Of a stretch of 64,000 nt of DNA, positions 41,487 through 50,878 are shown in pieces. Numbering within the stretch: the first letter of the stretch is position 1; each line of letters starts with the position of its first letter. The notes under the pieces were generated by a model. It was not told the origin of the DNA. It saw nothing but the letters and a program-made list of their open reading frames with translations, and searched no databases. The DNA is taken from positions 482,714 to 546,713 of the forward strand of contig NZ_LR733556.1 of the NCBI RefSeq assembly GCF_902506265.1. Direction: 5' to 3'. The stretch is from Flavobacterium sp. 9AF. GTDB lineage: Bacteria; Bacteroidota; Bacteroidia; Flavobacteriales; Flavobacteriaceae. The translations under genes were made by a program, and so were the position numbers.

Positions 41487-41866
41487 GTTACTGTTTCTGG
41501 CTTGGTTGCTGAAATCAGTAACGTAGTTGGCTCGATTCCTCCTTTAAAATATTTTTTAGCATTCTCTACTTCAATGAACCTTGTTTTATGGTGCTTAGCT
41601 TTGCTAGGCGATCGTCAATAAAAGGTAGCCGATGAAGGTTTAGTGCAATACTTCTTAAGTCAGAAATTTGACTTTGTCATTTCTTTCTTATAACTTAGCC
41701 AAGTCTTTTACGTTGTCAAACGTATTGAAAGTAAACTTTCTACGGTTTTTATCGAACGACTTGAGCCAAGAAAATACTACTCTTTTCTGAACTATTTTTC
41801 CACTAAAATTCATCGGATTCATTGCGCAAAAATACTTCCGGAATCAACAGCCAATTGCATACCAAC
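41359..41866 (-). repeat. 508-bp cassette, copy B (cassette 1, next to leader)
   Basis: Base-for-base copy of 37626-38133, offset 3733. It is the first cassette after the leader hairpin. The TATTTTTG box is at 41827-41834 on the minus strand. Confidence 0.85.
41688..41822 (-). CDS. Possible 44-residue protein in duplicated cassette, copy B
   Basis: Identical to the ORF at 37955-38089, with the same promoter-like box four bases upstream of the ATG. The same doubts apply. Confidence 0.3.
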   Translation of the reverse strand: MNPMNFSGKIVQKRVVFSWLKSFDKNRRKFTFNTFDNVKDLAKL

Positions 41867-41920
41867 TTGTTTATATGTCTGACTTCGTCAGACCTACACA
41901 ACAACCATTTGTTAGATAGG
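41862..41920 (-). other. Array leader hairpin S0 (attI- or first attC-like)
   Basis: Plus strand: CCAAC-TTGTTTATAT-GTCTGAC-TTC-GTCAGAC-CTACACAACAACCATTT-GTTAGATAGG. A perfect seven-pair hairpin with a three-base loop between a GTTGG core (cassette side) and a GTTAGAT core (outer side). Only about 59 bases, shorter than the internal sites, and homologous to the leader at 29246-29290. Upstream to 42139 there is no integrase, only AT-rich sequence and a divergent sulfatase gene. Confidence 0.6.
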
Positions 41921-42139
41921 CGTGATAAAGTCAGACTTTTTTTTGATAATCAAAAATAACAATTATAGGTTACAAATCATCAAATGATCTCTTTATAAAG
42001 ACAAAATCTCAATTTCTTAAGTATTTCATAAACTACCTAATCTTTAAAACAGGTAATTCTACGCTAATTTAAACACGCTTTTTTAATGACATTAGCGCTA
42101 CCAAATTTCTTTTCAACAAACATTTAATAACAAAGTCTG

Positions 42140-43648
42140 ATGAATTTTAAACAAAAACTACAAGAAATTACTGAAAAACCAGATTTGATTCTTATCATTA
42201 CTGATGAACAAAGAGCTACACAACATTTTCCACCTGGTTGGGAAAAAGAAAATTTAAAAACGCTTACTTTCTTAAAGGAAAATGGGTTTAGTTTTGATCG
42301 TGCATTTTGTAACACGTGCATGTGTTCGCCCAGTCGCACGACTTTGTTCACAGGGATTTATCCTGCTAAACATGGTGTAACACAAACGCTTACCGAAGGT
42401 GGATTGCTTTCTCCTCAAGAACCTACTTTAGACACTTCTTTGCCTAATTTAATGAATACGTTTTGGGCTGATGGCTATGATGTGCAGTATCGAGGTAAAT
42501 GGCACATGAGCAAAGGTGTGGCACCTAATGGTACCAAAACAAATTATGAAAATTTAACTGCTGCCGATATTTCGTTATATGGGGCTATGGGTTGGATTGC
42601 TCCAGATGCAGGTGAAGATGTGAATCCATTGAATTTTGGTGGTGGTTATGCGAATCATGATGCGCGCTATACAGCAGAAGCGATTCAATATTTACAAGAA
42701 GTAAAGGAAAGACGTAAAAAAGGAGATCACAAACCTTATTTATTAATTCTTTCTTTGGTCAATCCGCATGATGTATTAGCTTATCCTAAAACAGCTGGAA
42801 CTTCTGGTTATCATCCGGATAGTTGGACAGGAAGAGCCATTTCACTTCCAGATACGGTAGATGAAAACTTATTGCTGAACAAAAAGCCCATGGTTCAAGA
42901 ACAAATCAAGCTAAACATGGCAGTGAGTTTGGGTGAAATTAATTCGGTAGAGGACAAATTGAATTATGTGAATTTCTACGCGTCACTTTTAACGGAAGTA
43001 GATGCGGAAGTAGGTCGTTTTGTAGATGAATTGTATAAAAAAGATGAAAACGGTAAGCGTTTAGCAGATTCCGCTTTAGTGACTTTTACTTCTGATCATG
43101 GTGAAATGGGCTTGGCACATGGTGGTTTACGTCAGAAAACATTTGTCACTTATGAAGAAGCCTTGCGTATTCCTTTAGTCATTTCTAATCCGATTTTGTT
43201 TGAAGGTGTCGAAAAGAAAAACTCGATGAGTTTGGCTACACTGGTCGATATTATGCCAACCTTTCTAGAAATGGCCAATGTTTCTAATGCACCTACAGGC
43301 TTAGCTGGAACCAGTTTATTACCTATTATTGAAGAAGATAAAGCGGTTCAAGAGAGTATTTTATTTACCTATGATGATATTAAAGCGGGTTCGAATAGTA
43401 ATTGGAACATTGTAAAAGCTGCCAATCGCATCCGTTGCATTCGTACTGAAAAATGGAAATATGCCTATTATTTTGATGCATTTGGTGCCTATTACCAACA
43501 ATATGAATTGTATGATTTGGAAAACGATCCATCCGAATATACCAATTTAGCTTATGATCCGGATTATGCTGGAATTAGACAAGAATTAGCTGTGCAATTG
43601 CATCATTTAGAAATTGAAAAATTAAGAGTGCATCTACCTAGCTATTAA
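42140..43648 (+). CDS. Sulfatase (arylsulfatase-like)
   Basis: 502 residues without signal peptide. Metal ligands in PDLILIITDEQRA (about 15-26), the sulfatase signature CSPSRTTLFTG with Cys62 to be converted to formylglycine by an anaerobic or FGE-type maturase outside the window, the KWHMSKG block (near 120), TFTSDHGEMG (near 315), and a C-terminal ELYDLENDPSEYTN. Substrate unknown; alkaline-phosphatase-superfamily sulfatases release sulfate from glycans or small esters. Single gene just outside the cassette array; its composition looks like core genome. Confidence 0.92.
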   Translation: MNFKQKLQEITEKPDLILIITDEQRATQHFPPGWEKENLKTLTFLKENGFSFDRAFCNTCMCSPSRTTLFTGIYPAKHGVTQTLTEGGLLSPQEPTLDTSLPNLMNTFWADGYDVQYRGKWHMSKGVAPNGTKTNYENLTAADISLYGAMGWIAPDAGEDVNPLNFGGGYANHDARYTAEAIQYLQEVKERRKKGDHKPYLLILSLVNPHDVLAYPKTAGTSGYHPDSWTGRAISLPDTVDENLLLNKKPMVQEQIKLNMAVSLGEINSVEDKLNYVNFYASLLTEVDAEVGRFVDELYKKDENGKRLADSALVTFTSDHGEMGLAHGGLRQKTFVTYEEALRIPLVISNPILFEGVEKKNSMSLATLVDIMPTFLEMANVSNAPTGLAGTSLLPIIEEDKAVQESILFTYDDIKAGSNSNWNIVKAANRIRCIRTEKWKYAYYFDAFGAYYQQYELYDLENDPSEYTNLAYDPDYAGIRQELAVQLHHLEIEKLRVHLPSY

Positions 43649-43678
43649 CCAAAAATATAAGGGTTTAAGTATTCGTTG

Positions 43679-43738
43679 AAGCTGTTAAAAATACGAGATT
43701 ACGCCATAATAATACCTCTCGTATTTTGACAGCTTTAT
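43679..43738. terminator. Bidirectional terminator between sulfatase and PD40 genes
   Basis: AGCTGTTAAAAATACGAGA (43680-43698) pairs with TCTCGTATTTTGACAGCT (43717-43734); long stem, T-tract on the plus side, A-rich on the other. Confidence 0.75.
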
Positions 43739-43742
43739 TTTG

Positions 43743-44612
43743 TTATCTATAAAAATCTATATCAAAAGGTACATAAAAAATATTTTCTTTAAAACGCTCT
43801 TCTACTTTTTCTTGTCTCGTAAAATACAATCTTTTTTCTTTTTCCTGTACGAATGGACAAAACTCGGCAACAGCAGAATTAATGGGTAAACCTAAGTTTT
43901 TTGGTGTGGTCCATGTCTTATTTTTATAAAACGAAATGTACAAATCTACTTCACCATAACCTTCTGAAGTTGATGAAAAGTAGATTATATAATCGCCTTT
44001 AGGAGAAATATACGGATTGGATTCTCGATCATTCGTATTAATAGGTGTACCTATATTTATTGGTTTTTGGTATTTTCCATTTTTCTTTACCGAATAATAA
44101 ATATCGGACTGTCCCACTTTATTTTCATTTTCTTTCATAAAATAAATCGTCCCTTTGTGAGTCATGGAAGCATAGGATTCTGAAGTTGTTGTGTTTACAA
44201 TCGTATCTAAAGGATAAGGTTCTCCCCAACCTTCTTTGGTTACTGAAACCATCCAAATGTCAAAATCTTTGCGATTAGCATCTCTATGGGTATTTCTGTT
44301 CGATTGAAAAAGAACGGTTTTTCCATCAGGGCTAAAAACAGGATCAATATCTTTCCAATTCCCGTTTGCTGATGAAAAAGAAGCTATTTTAGGTTGTGAC
44401 CATTTCCCTTCCGCCTTTCTTGATTCCATGATTTGTAAGGTATCTCTTTTTCCATTGGAACGCACCCATAAAGCAGTTTTACTATCGGGTGAAAGGGTTA
44501 ACCCAAAAACACCATCATTAGAAATCAATTCTGGTTCGAAAAGTAACGGTTCAGTTTGCGCAAATGCAATTGAATTGAGGAATAATGCGAAAGATACTAC
44601 TACTGATTTCAT
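43743..44612 (-). CDS. PD40/TolB-like beta-propeller protein, secreted
   Basis: 289 residues. Signal peptide 1-18 (NSIAFAQ). Several WD40-like PD40 repeats: GLTLSPDSKTALWVRSNG, PVFSPDGKTVLFQSNRN, NPYISPKGDYIIYFSS, FCPFVQEKEKRLYFTR. The fold is a six-bladed propeller of the kind fused in TolB and OmpA-type proteins. Probably periplasmic; function unknown. Convergent with the sulfatase. Confidence 0.85.
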   Translation of the reverse strand: MKSVVVSFALFLNSIAFAQTEPLLFEPELISNDGVFGLTLSPDSKTALWVRSNGKRDTLQIMESRKAEGKWSQPKIASFSSANGNWKDIDPVFSPDGKTVLFQSNRNTHRDANRKDFDIWMVSVTKEGWGEPYPLDTIVNTTTSESYASMTHKGTIYFMKENENKVGQSDIYYSVKKNGKYQKPINIGTPINTNDRESNPYISPKGDYIIYFSSTSEGYGEVDLYISFYKNKTWTTPKNLGLPINSAVAEFCPFVQEKEKRLYFTRQEKVEERFKENIFYVPFDIDFYR

Positions 44613-44774
44613 GTTGTTATTAGAATTAATGGTTTTAAAATGAGAGGCATTCGTAAAGAAAACTACAGAATACTTTCTTTCAAAAGTAAATAAAACCCAA
44701 AAAATAAAAATCAGAATTATCAGAAGTTTAACAGATAAAAAAACTACAAACCCAGATATAGCAAAGGAAGAAGC
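44613..44774. other. Gap with AT-rich sequence before the second decamer array
   Basis: Together with the decamer array and the terminator, this forms a 359-base gene-free interval (44613-44971). I see no promoter with a full consensus for the 44612 gene. Confidence 0.4.
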
Positions 44775-44891
44775 TAAAATTTTACGTCTTTAGGGTAAAA
44801 TTTTACGTCCACCTACCTAAAATTTTAAGTCTTTGGGATAAAATTTTAAGTTTACCTACATAAAATTTTAGATTCTTTTGTTAAAATTTTA
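44775..44891. repeat. Second array of TAAAATTTTA palindromes, period 21-22 bp
   Basis: Six copies at 44775, 44796, 44818, 44839, 44861 and 44882, all exact TAAAATTTTA; spacings 21, 22, 21, 22, 21. Spacers of 11-12 bases, unrelated in sequence. Same design as 24237-24373, more regular. Confidence 0.78.
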
Positions 44892-44904
44892 GGTTATGGA
44901 ACGT

Positions 44905-44946
44905 AAAAAGCCGTAGTAGAACTAACAAAAACTACTACGACTTTTT
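44905..44946 (-). terminator. Terminator of the imelysin/di-heme operon
   Basis: Minus strand AAAAAGTCGTAGTAG, 12-base loop, CTACTACGGCTTTTT; the plus-strand C/A mismatch is a G-U pair in the minus RNA. 26 bases after the stop codon. Confidence 0.8.
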
Positions 44947-44971
44947 ATAACTGTTCACAAACAGTATTTTT

Positions 44972-46390
44972 TTATAAAGAATTAATAAAGTCGATTACTT
45001 TTTGGCGATCGGCTTGATTTAAATTTTTAAAATTACTTTTAGCAGTAGCCGCTTCTCCTCCATGCCATAAAATCGCTTCTTCCACATTTCTTGCTCTACC
45101 ATCGTGTAATAAATAAGTATGGTTATTAACAGTAGGTATCAAACCAATTCCCCATAAAGGTGGTGTTCTCCATTCGTTACCATTGGCTAAATAATCAGGA
45201 GCGTTATCTGCTAATTCGGTTCCCATATCGTGTAATAATAAATCGGTATAAGGACGAATGACTTGATTTCTAAACGCTTCAATATAATAAGTGCTACTGG
45301 TTGTCATTTTAGGTATATGACATTTAGCACAATCGAGACGATTAAAAATTTCTTTTCCTTGCAAGATTTGTTGGGTTTGATAATTACGTCTCGCTGGTAC
45401 GGACAATGAACTCGAATACAAAACTACTTTTTGGAGTGTTTCATCTGATATTTCAGGAGTTCCTCCATTTGGAATTGTAGAACCATTGAATCCTGTAGGA
45501 ATATTTTCGTTTGGAAATAAGGAAGAAGTGATCCCAATATCCCCAGAAAATGCACCTGCTACCTGTTGTTTAACGTTTGGTTGATTGGCTTTCCAACCAA
45601 ATCTTCCCATCTGAGTTGTTTGTGTAACTACATCATACACATAATTGGCTTTCCCAGAAATACCATCCCCATTGGCATCTGATATATCTTGATAACCCAA
45701 CAAAGTGGTTTCAGGTATTGCTTCAAGTAATCCCATTCCCACCATTTGATTGGCAATTCTAGGAGAAATACTAACCGAACCTGATAAGGTTCCATAATTC
45801 AAATTAATTATAGAATAGACTGGTTTTCTTAATTCTACTTGTGTACCATCTGGATACGTTTCATTAAAATATTGATACGTAATCGTATATTCACCTTCTT
45901 TATCCTGACCTAGAATAGCTACATCTTGCAATTGATTCCCATAAGTTGTTTCAGGTAAATAGCCACCATGCGCATCAGTTTGTGGTAAATTTAAACGCAA
46001 TAATAAACCTGTCCCCAATTCCCCGTTAAACATGGGAGGTCTTCCTCTTCCATCTTTAAAATGACAACTCGAACAAGAAACCGCATTGTAAAAAGGTCCT
46101 AAACCATCACGTGCTGTTGTACTTGCGGGTGCAGCTACCCAACTTTGTCTAAAAAAAGAGTTTCCAATACCAAAATCAGATTGTTGTTCTGCTGATAAAT
46201 GAGTAGAAAAGAATCCGAAAGCTTCTTCAGACGTATTAAAAGAAGTTCCATTTTTACCACCAGAATATTGCTCATCTTCCTCAGGGATGAGTTGGTATTC
46301 TTCACTATCTTGGTCCGAGGAACAGGATATAAGAAGAAACAAATTAGTAAAAAACAATAAATAAACTTTTAGGGTTAGGTGTTTATTCAT
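44972..46390 (-). CDS. Di-heme oxidoreductase (putative thiol/peroxidase type, DHOR family), lipoprotein
   Basis: 472 residues from the ATG at 46390. Lipoprotein signal (LFLLISC). Two c-type heme sites, CSSCH in AVSCSSCHFKDGRGRPP (near 110) and CAKCH in RLDCAKCHIPKMTT (near 355), with MTT as possible distal methionine. Family DUF1111/di-heme oxidoreductases resembles MauG/peroxidases. It ends 26 bases before a terminator and starts 37 bases after an imelysin gene; imelysin plus DHOR pairs are typical of Bacteroidota iron-uptake operons. Confidence 0.88.
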   Translation of the reverse strand: MNKHLTLKVYLLFFTNLFLLISCSSDQDSEEYQLIPEEDEQYSGGKNGTSFNTSEEAFGFFSTHLSAEQQSDFGIGNSFFRQSWVAAPASTTARDGLGPFYNAVSCSSCHFKDGRGRPPMFNGELGTGLLLRLNLPQTDAHGGYLPETTYGNQLQDVAILGQDKEGEYTITYQYFNETYPDGTQVELRKPVYSIINLNYGTLSGSVSISPRIANQMVGMGLLEAIPETTLLGYQDISDANGDGISGKANYVYDVVTQTTQMGRFGWKANQPNVKQQVAGAFSGDIGITSSLFPNENIPTGFNGSTIPNGGTPEISDETLQKVVLYSSSLSVPARRNYQTQQILQGKEIFNRLDCAKCHIPKMTTSSTYYIEAFRNQVIRPYTDLLLHDMGTELADNAPDYLANGNEWRTPPLWGIGLIPTVNNHTYLLHDGRARNVEEAILWHGGEAATAKSNFKNLNQADRQKVIDFINSL

Positions 46391-46427
46391 TAGTATCAAA
46401 TTTATCTTATATAGTAATTAAAACGAA

Positions 46428-47594
46428 TTAATCTATGGTTATGCCTAAACTTTGCGCAGCTACTTTTAAATTAGATCCCATTAATTGCATCGCATCTACT
46501 GCAGCTTTCACTTTTGCACCTTCCGTAGAGGTAGGACCATCTTGAATAGCCATATCAAAAGGAATTAAGGTCGCGTTGGTTTTTTGTTTAGCATCTGTAA
46601 TCGCTTCGTTCACTTCGTTTGCTAAATTGAAATTACTTTCTCTTACCAAGTTTTCTAAAGACACCCCAGAAATAGTTCCATAATCACCTTGGTACACGTT
46701 TATAACACCTTGTAAATTTTGACGAATGTCTCTGTGCGTATTATCACTAAAACAAGAGTGTTCGTCTTCTTGATCTTGATTGTACAAAGCAACATTCACT
46801 CTCTCAACTGCTAATTCTGAATACACTAAAACAATAGCACCAGTAAACATTTTTTTTAGTGCTTCGTTCTCATCTAAATTTAAAAAATAGTTTCTATAGG
46901 TTCCGTTTGGTTTCCATTGGTCTACCAAATAAGATAAATGATCGGTAAGCAAATCGGCACAGATATTTAAATAGGTTCTTCTTCTATCTTGATTAGATGC
47001 TGTTCCTCCAGTAACAAAATCGGTATAAGGTCTTTGTCCAGGTAAATTAGCGGAAGGAGCTGTCAAATCTTGTCCCCATAAAAGAAATTCGATAGCATGA
47101 TACCCCACACTAATATTTTTTTCACCACCTTCTTCATTTAAACTTTCCAATAAGGCTTTAGAAAGTGTAGGATAAGTTGCTGTATTGTTTATAATTCCAG
47201 ATGTAGATGCTCCATCCACATAATCAATAAAATTTTCGTCTAAAGGCCAAGCATTCAGCAATGATTCTGGACCGTTTGCGTCATCGATAGGTCCATCAAT
47301 AAAACGAAAAGCTTCCGTGGTACCGTAACTTTCTCTAGCAGTTTGCCAAGCCATTTTTGCTTGATTGAATAAGGTTTGAGAAGGAGCTGTTGTAAAATTC
47401 GTAATTGCAGTTTCTAAAGCTACTGCATCGTTATAAGCTTGTACATAGTTTGCATGAACAATTTCTGCATAATTTTTAATTACTTCCTCTTTAGAAATCC
47501 TTTGAATGCTTTCGTCATCATTTTGACAGGAATTAAAAGCTAAAGCAATAGTAGTTAGTAACAATAATGGCTTAAAAAAACGAACTTTCCTCAT
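46428..47594 (-). CDS. Imelysin family lipoprotein (iron-regulated, IrpA/EfeO-like)
   Basis: 388 residues. Lipoprotein signal (LAFNSC, Cys near 23). Imelysin domain: GYHAIEFLLWGQDL carries the GxHxxE motif (near 175-180), and DGPIDDANGPESLLNAW and NEALKKMFTGAIVLVYSELAVERV fit the helical repeat of the family. Imelysin proteins bind iron or heme at the outer membrane or in the periplasm. First gene of a two-gene operon with promoter and 23-bp box at 47698-47731. Confidence 0.9.
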   Translation of the reverse strand: MRKVRFFKPLLLLTTIALAFNSCQNDDESIQRISKEEVIKNYAEIVHANYVQAYNDAVALETAITNFTTAPSQTLFNQAKMAWQTARESYGTTEAFRFIDGPIDDANGPESLLNAWPLDENFIDYVDGASTSGIINNTATYPTLSKALLESLNEEGGEKNISVGYHAIEFLLWGQDLTAPSANLPGQRPYTDFVTGGTASNQDRRRTYLNICADLLTDHLSYLVDQWKPNGTYRNYFLNLDENEALKKMFTGAIVLVYSELAVERVNVALYNQDQEDEHSCFSDNTHRDIRQNLQGVINVYQGDYGTISGVSLENLVRESNFNLANEVNEAITDAKQKTNATLIPFDMAIQDGPTSTEGAKVKAAVDAMQLMGSNLKVAAQSLGITID

Positions 47595-47697
47595 GGGTTT
47601 AAATATTTAATAGTAAGCTAAAAGCAATTCATTTTTAAAAAAGTGTCCTAATTATAAAAAGAAAATTGTTTTTACTTAAAGTAATTAATAATGGATG

Positions 47698-47731
47698 CAA
47701 AATTATTATTATTTAGATTTAATACAAATAA
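47698..47731 (-). promoter_or_regulatory. Promoter and iron-box-like element of imelysin/di-heme operon
   Basis: Minus-strand TTTG (plus CAAA 47725-47728), 19-base spacer, TAATTTTG (plus CAAAATTA 47698-47705): a full Bacteroidota promoter. Over the -33 and spacer lies a 23-base box, plus TTATTTAGA-TTTAA-TACAAATAA (47709-47731), with two counterparts at 54571-54593 and 54638-54660. Confidence 0.7.
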
Positions 47732-47850
47732 AAATGAAGTTATTTTTTACTTTTTGTTTTTAATTGTTTATGAAATGATTCTTATGAAAAAAAGTTGGAT
47801 TAGATAATGTGTTATTTATAGCATTTTATTATCGCCATAAAAAAAGCAGG

Positions 47851-48412
47851 GTTCTCGATACATTTTTATTCCATTACATTCCATAAAAACACTCGAACTG
47901 ACGGAAGGATGCATTTTAATTTTGTTTGATTACATAAAAATACTCTAATAAGTAAATGAATATATTAAGAAATGAGTTTTAGAATGACACGTTAGCGGGT
48001 TCTCGATACATTTTTATTCCATTACATTCCATAAAAACACTCGAACTGACGGAAGGGTATATTTTTATTCCATTGCATGCCATAAAAATACTCGAAATGA
48101 CGGAAGGGTGTATTTTAATTTTTTTTGATTACATAAAAAAACTCTAATAGGTAAATGAATATATCAAGAAATGAGTTTTAGAATGACACGTTTGCGGGTT
48201 CTCGATACATTTTTATTCCATTGCATTTCATAAAAACACTCGAACTGACGGAAGGTTGTATTTTTATTCCATTGCATTCCATAAAAACACTCGAACTGAC
48301 GGAAGGGTGCATTTTTATTCCATTGCATTCCATAAAAACACTCGAACTGATGGAAGTGTGTATTTTTATTCCATTGCATGCCAAAAAACACTCGAAATGA
48401 ATGAATTAAGAG
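47851..48412. repeat. Compound tandem repeat of about 51-bp units
   Basis: Core unit ATTTTTATTCCATTGCATTC / CATAAAAACACTCGAACTGA / CGGAAGGGTGC occurs at about 47858, 48006, 48060, 48205, 48260, 48311 and 48362 with few changes. A second, ~92-base unit (GATTACATAAAAATACTCTA ... GAATGACACGTTAGCGGGTT) alternates at 47911 and 48111, so the outer period is 148-199 bases starting at each GTTCTCGATACA (47851, 47999, 48198). Open frames on the minus strand here are repeats of translation, not genes. Confidence 0.8.
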
Positions 48413-48442
48413 TGTAAAAAGCCTACAAAAAAATTTAATTAT

Positions 48443-50878
48443 TTAAAACTTAAACTCTATAGTTGCATAAAAAACGCTAGGTTCTGAAGGTATAATACCT
48501 GGTCCTGGATAGCCCGTAGCTCTTTTTGTAAAATACCAAGAATTTAAGACGTTGTTCATTCCTGCTTCAAATTTAAGTTGTTTCCATTTATAAGAAGTAG
48601 ATACATCTAAAACATAATAGGTAGGAATTTCACCAAAAATACCAAAAGTATCATCATTAGAATTTGTTACCGTATTTAACGCATCTGTAAATTGTGAAGA
48701 AACATAAGTAAATTGTACACTAGATAAAAAGTTTTTATAACCTATACCTGTTCCTAATTTTACATTATAATTGGGTACAAATTCTACTTTATTCCCTTTA
48801 ATAGTTTCAACTTTAGATTCCACATATTGAGAATCTGTTAAAGCTACATTTGAAAAGGCGGTCCAAATAAAATTTTCGTTATTTCTAAAAAATGTTTTAC
48901 TAATATTCCAATCTATTAGTGATTCAAAACCGTATGTTAAAGCCGTTCCTAAATTATCTCGATAACGCACATCTACAGCGGCTCTTGTAGGACTTTCTAT
49001 TCTTTGTTCGCCAATTTTATCTTGATAATATAAAGCATACACACTGGCATCGAAAGAAAGTATATCTCTAATTTTCCCTCTTAATCCTATATCGGAAGTA
49101 TAGCCTTTTTCATCTGTAATATTAGGATTAATTTCAAAACTTGGAGAAGCTGTTCGTATATCGTTAAAAGTTACTGATCGGTAATTTTGAGAAGCATTCC
49201 CATACCATTCTAATCCGTTTTTCATTTTGTAACTCGCTCCAATTCCGAAAAGGAAAAATTGTCTCTCTTTTACATTTTCTTCATCAACTGTGATGTCTTG
49301 CAAAATATTACCTGCTAAATCTGAAACAATTTTTCTGTAATAACCATTGGCTTGTGTTTTAATATTTTCATATCGAAAACCAGGTGTAATTGAAAAAGCT
49401 TCTGTTATTTTAAAGATATTTTCTCCAAAAATAGAGATATTTAAATTGGGAAAAGTATAATCCGATTGATTGGTGTAATTTGGAAATTCATCGGTTGCAA
49501 GATTAAAATTTGCATCACTTCCAGAACTTCCTGGTCCTTGAAGACCTGAATTTTTGGCTTGATAGTATTTGGCACCCAATAAAAAAGCGTTTCGTTTTCC
49601 AAAGAAATCATATTTTTTTAGATAACGCGCTTCTGCACCCCAATTGACAAAATCGCCAATAATTAAATCGCGTTCTGTGCCTTCAACATCATTACTTGAA
49701 ACTCTATTAGAACGATAACCTAAGGCTTTACGAGAGGCATTTAAGCCAAATAATTGTAGGGAAAAATCGGCATCATGTTGAAAATGATGTTTAAAACGTA
49801 AAGCATACAAATTCCAATTGACATCAAACCAGTTTCTGTTTCTATTACTTTGTTTTGGATCTTGATTAAACATCACATCGGTTAAACCACCAGGTTGTTG
49901 TGCTAAATAATCAAAATAGGTATAATCTAAATGCAAGGATGTATTGGCTGAGAATTGGTAATTTACATTCGCAAAATAAGATTTAGAATCAAATTGTGAA
50001 TTAGGTCTAAATCCGTCACCCGTCTTATAGTTGTAATAGGTATAATAGCTGAATTTACCATGTGTTCCACTTACGCTTGTAAAGTTGGTAAACAAATTAT
50101 AAGAACCTATAGTATTTCTAGTGATGACTTCGATGGGTTTTGATGTTGGTTTTTTTATTTTAAAATTAACCATACCACCAAACTGCGTTCCATATTGTAA
50201 AGAAGCTGCTCCTCTTACAATTTGAATTGATTCTAAAGCTTCTGTAGGTGTAGCATAATAACTTTCTGGGTAACCCAAAACATCTGCACTTATATCATAA
50301 TCATTTTGTCTGGTATTAAAATTAGACGTTCGATTGGGATTTAACCCTCTTCCTCCAATAGACAATTGCAAACCGCCATCATTACTTTCGTTGATAGTCA
50401 ATCCTACTACTTGTGCATACACTTGTCGTGGATTATTGGTGGCTTTGTTAGCGGTAATTTTATCTAAGGAAATGACTTCTGTTTTTTTACCTGCATAAAT
50501 AGCCGTTTCTTCAATATCTTTCAATTTATTGAGCGCAAATTGTTTTTCTTTTTCTTTAATGATAACTACTTCTGAAAGTGCGGTAGCCAATTCTTTTAAG
50601 ATAATTTGAAGATTATTTGTATTGGATTGAATCGTTATTTCTTCAATTTGATATCCTTCTAAAAAGAAAACAATAGTATTGTTTCCATCAATTAACGAAG
50701 TAATTTCAAAAGTACCATTAGATGCACTGCGTGTATATTGATAGGTTGTTTTGTTATATATTTCCACATTTTCAAGTGGTTTATTCAAACTATTGGTTAC
50801 TTTCCCTTTTACGCTTTTTTGTGCAAAAGTTACAGTTATACAAAAAAATAACAACGTACTAAAAACCTTTGATAACAT
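48443..50878 (-). CDS. TonB-dependent outer-membrane receptor (probable iron complex uptake)
   Basis: 811 residues from the ATG at 50878; the upstream in-frame ATG lies inside the previous gene. Signal peptide, then a carboxypeptidase-like domain (SVKGKVTNSLNKPLENVEI), plug domain (TNNPRQVYAQVVGLTINESN, IQIVRGAASLQYGTQFGGMVNF) and a 22-strand barrel ending in EFKF. The short CarboxypepD domain plus plug is the usual flavobacterial layout. It overlaps the HTTM gene by 20 bases. Context (imelysins, HTTM, DUF4856) favours iron or heme substrate. Confidence 0.93.
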   Translation of the reverse strand: MLSKVFSTLLFFCITVTFAQKSVKGKVTNSLNKPLENVEIYNKTTYQYTRSASNGTFEITSLIDGNNTIVFFLEGYQIEEITIQSNTNNLQIILKELATALSEVVIIKEKEKQFALNKLKDIEETAIYAGKKTEVISLDKITANKATNNPRQVYAQVVGLTINESNDGGLQLSIGGRGLNPNRTSNFNTRQNDYDISADVLGYPESYYATPTEALESIQIVRGAASLQYGTQFGGMVNFKIKKPTSKPIEVITRNTIGSYNLFTNFTSVSGTHGKFSYYTYYNYKTGDGFRPNSQFDSKSYFANVNYQFSANTSLHLDYTYFDYLAQQPGGLTDVMFNQDPKQSNRNRNWFDVNWNLYALRFKHHFQHDADFSLQLFGLNASRKALGYRSNRVSSNDVEGTERDLIIGDFVNWGAEARYLKKYDFFGKRNAFLLGAKYYQAKNSGLQGPGSSGSDANFNLATDEFPNYTNQSDYTFPNLNISIFGENIFKITEAFSITPGFRYENIKTQANGYYRKIVSDLAGNILQDITVDEENVKERQFFLFGIGASYKMKNGLEWYGNASQNYRSVTFNDIRTASPSFEINPNITDEKGYTSDIGLRGKIRDILSFDASVYALYYQDKIGEQRIESPTRAAVDVRYRDNLGTALTYGFESLIDWNISKTFFRNNENFIWTAFSNVALTDSQYVESKVETIKGNKVEFVPNYNVKLGTGIGYKNFLSSVQFTYVSSQFTDALNTVTNSNDDTFGIFGEIPTYYVLDVSTSYKWKQLKFEAGMNNVLNSWYFTKRATGYPGPGIIPSEPSVFYATIEFKF

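Noticed and set aside
34704..41920. Canonical class 1 or Vibrio-type integron
   Set aside because: No intI gene in the window and R cores often break GTTRRRY; only an integron-like call is justified.
48164..48391. Two overlapping minus-strand ORFs of 68-75 codons with QFECFYGMQWNKN-type repeats
   Set aside because: They are translations of the 51-bp tandem repeat in two frames; no start signals and no coding pattern.
47851..48412. CRISPR array
   Set aside because: Repeats are contiguous with no unique spacers, units are 51 and 92 bases, and no cas gene is near.
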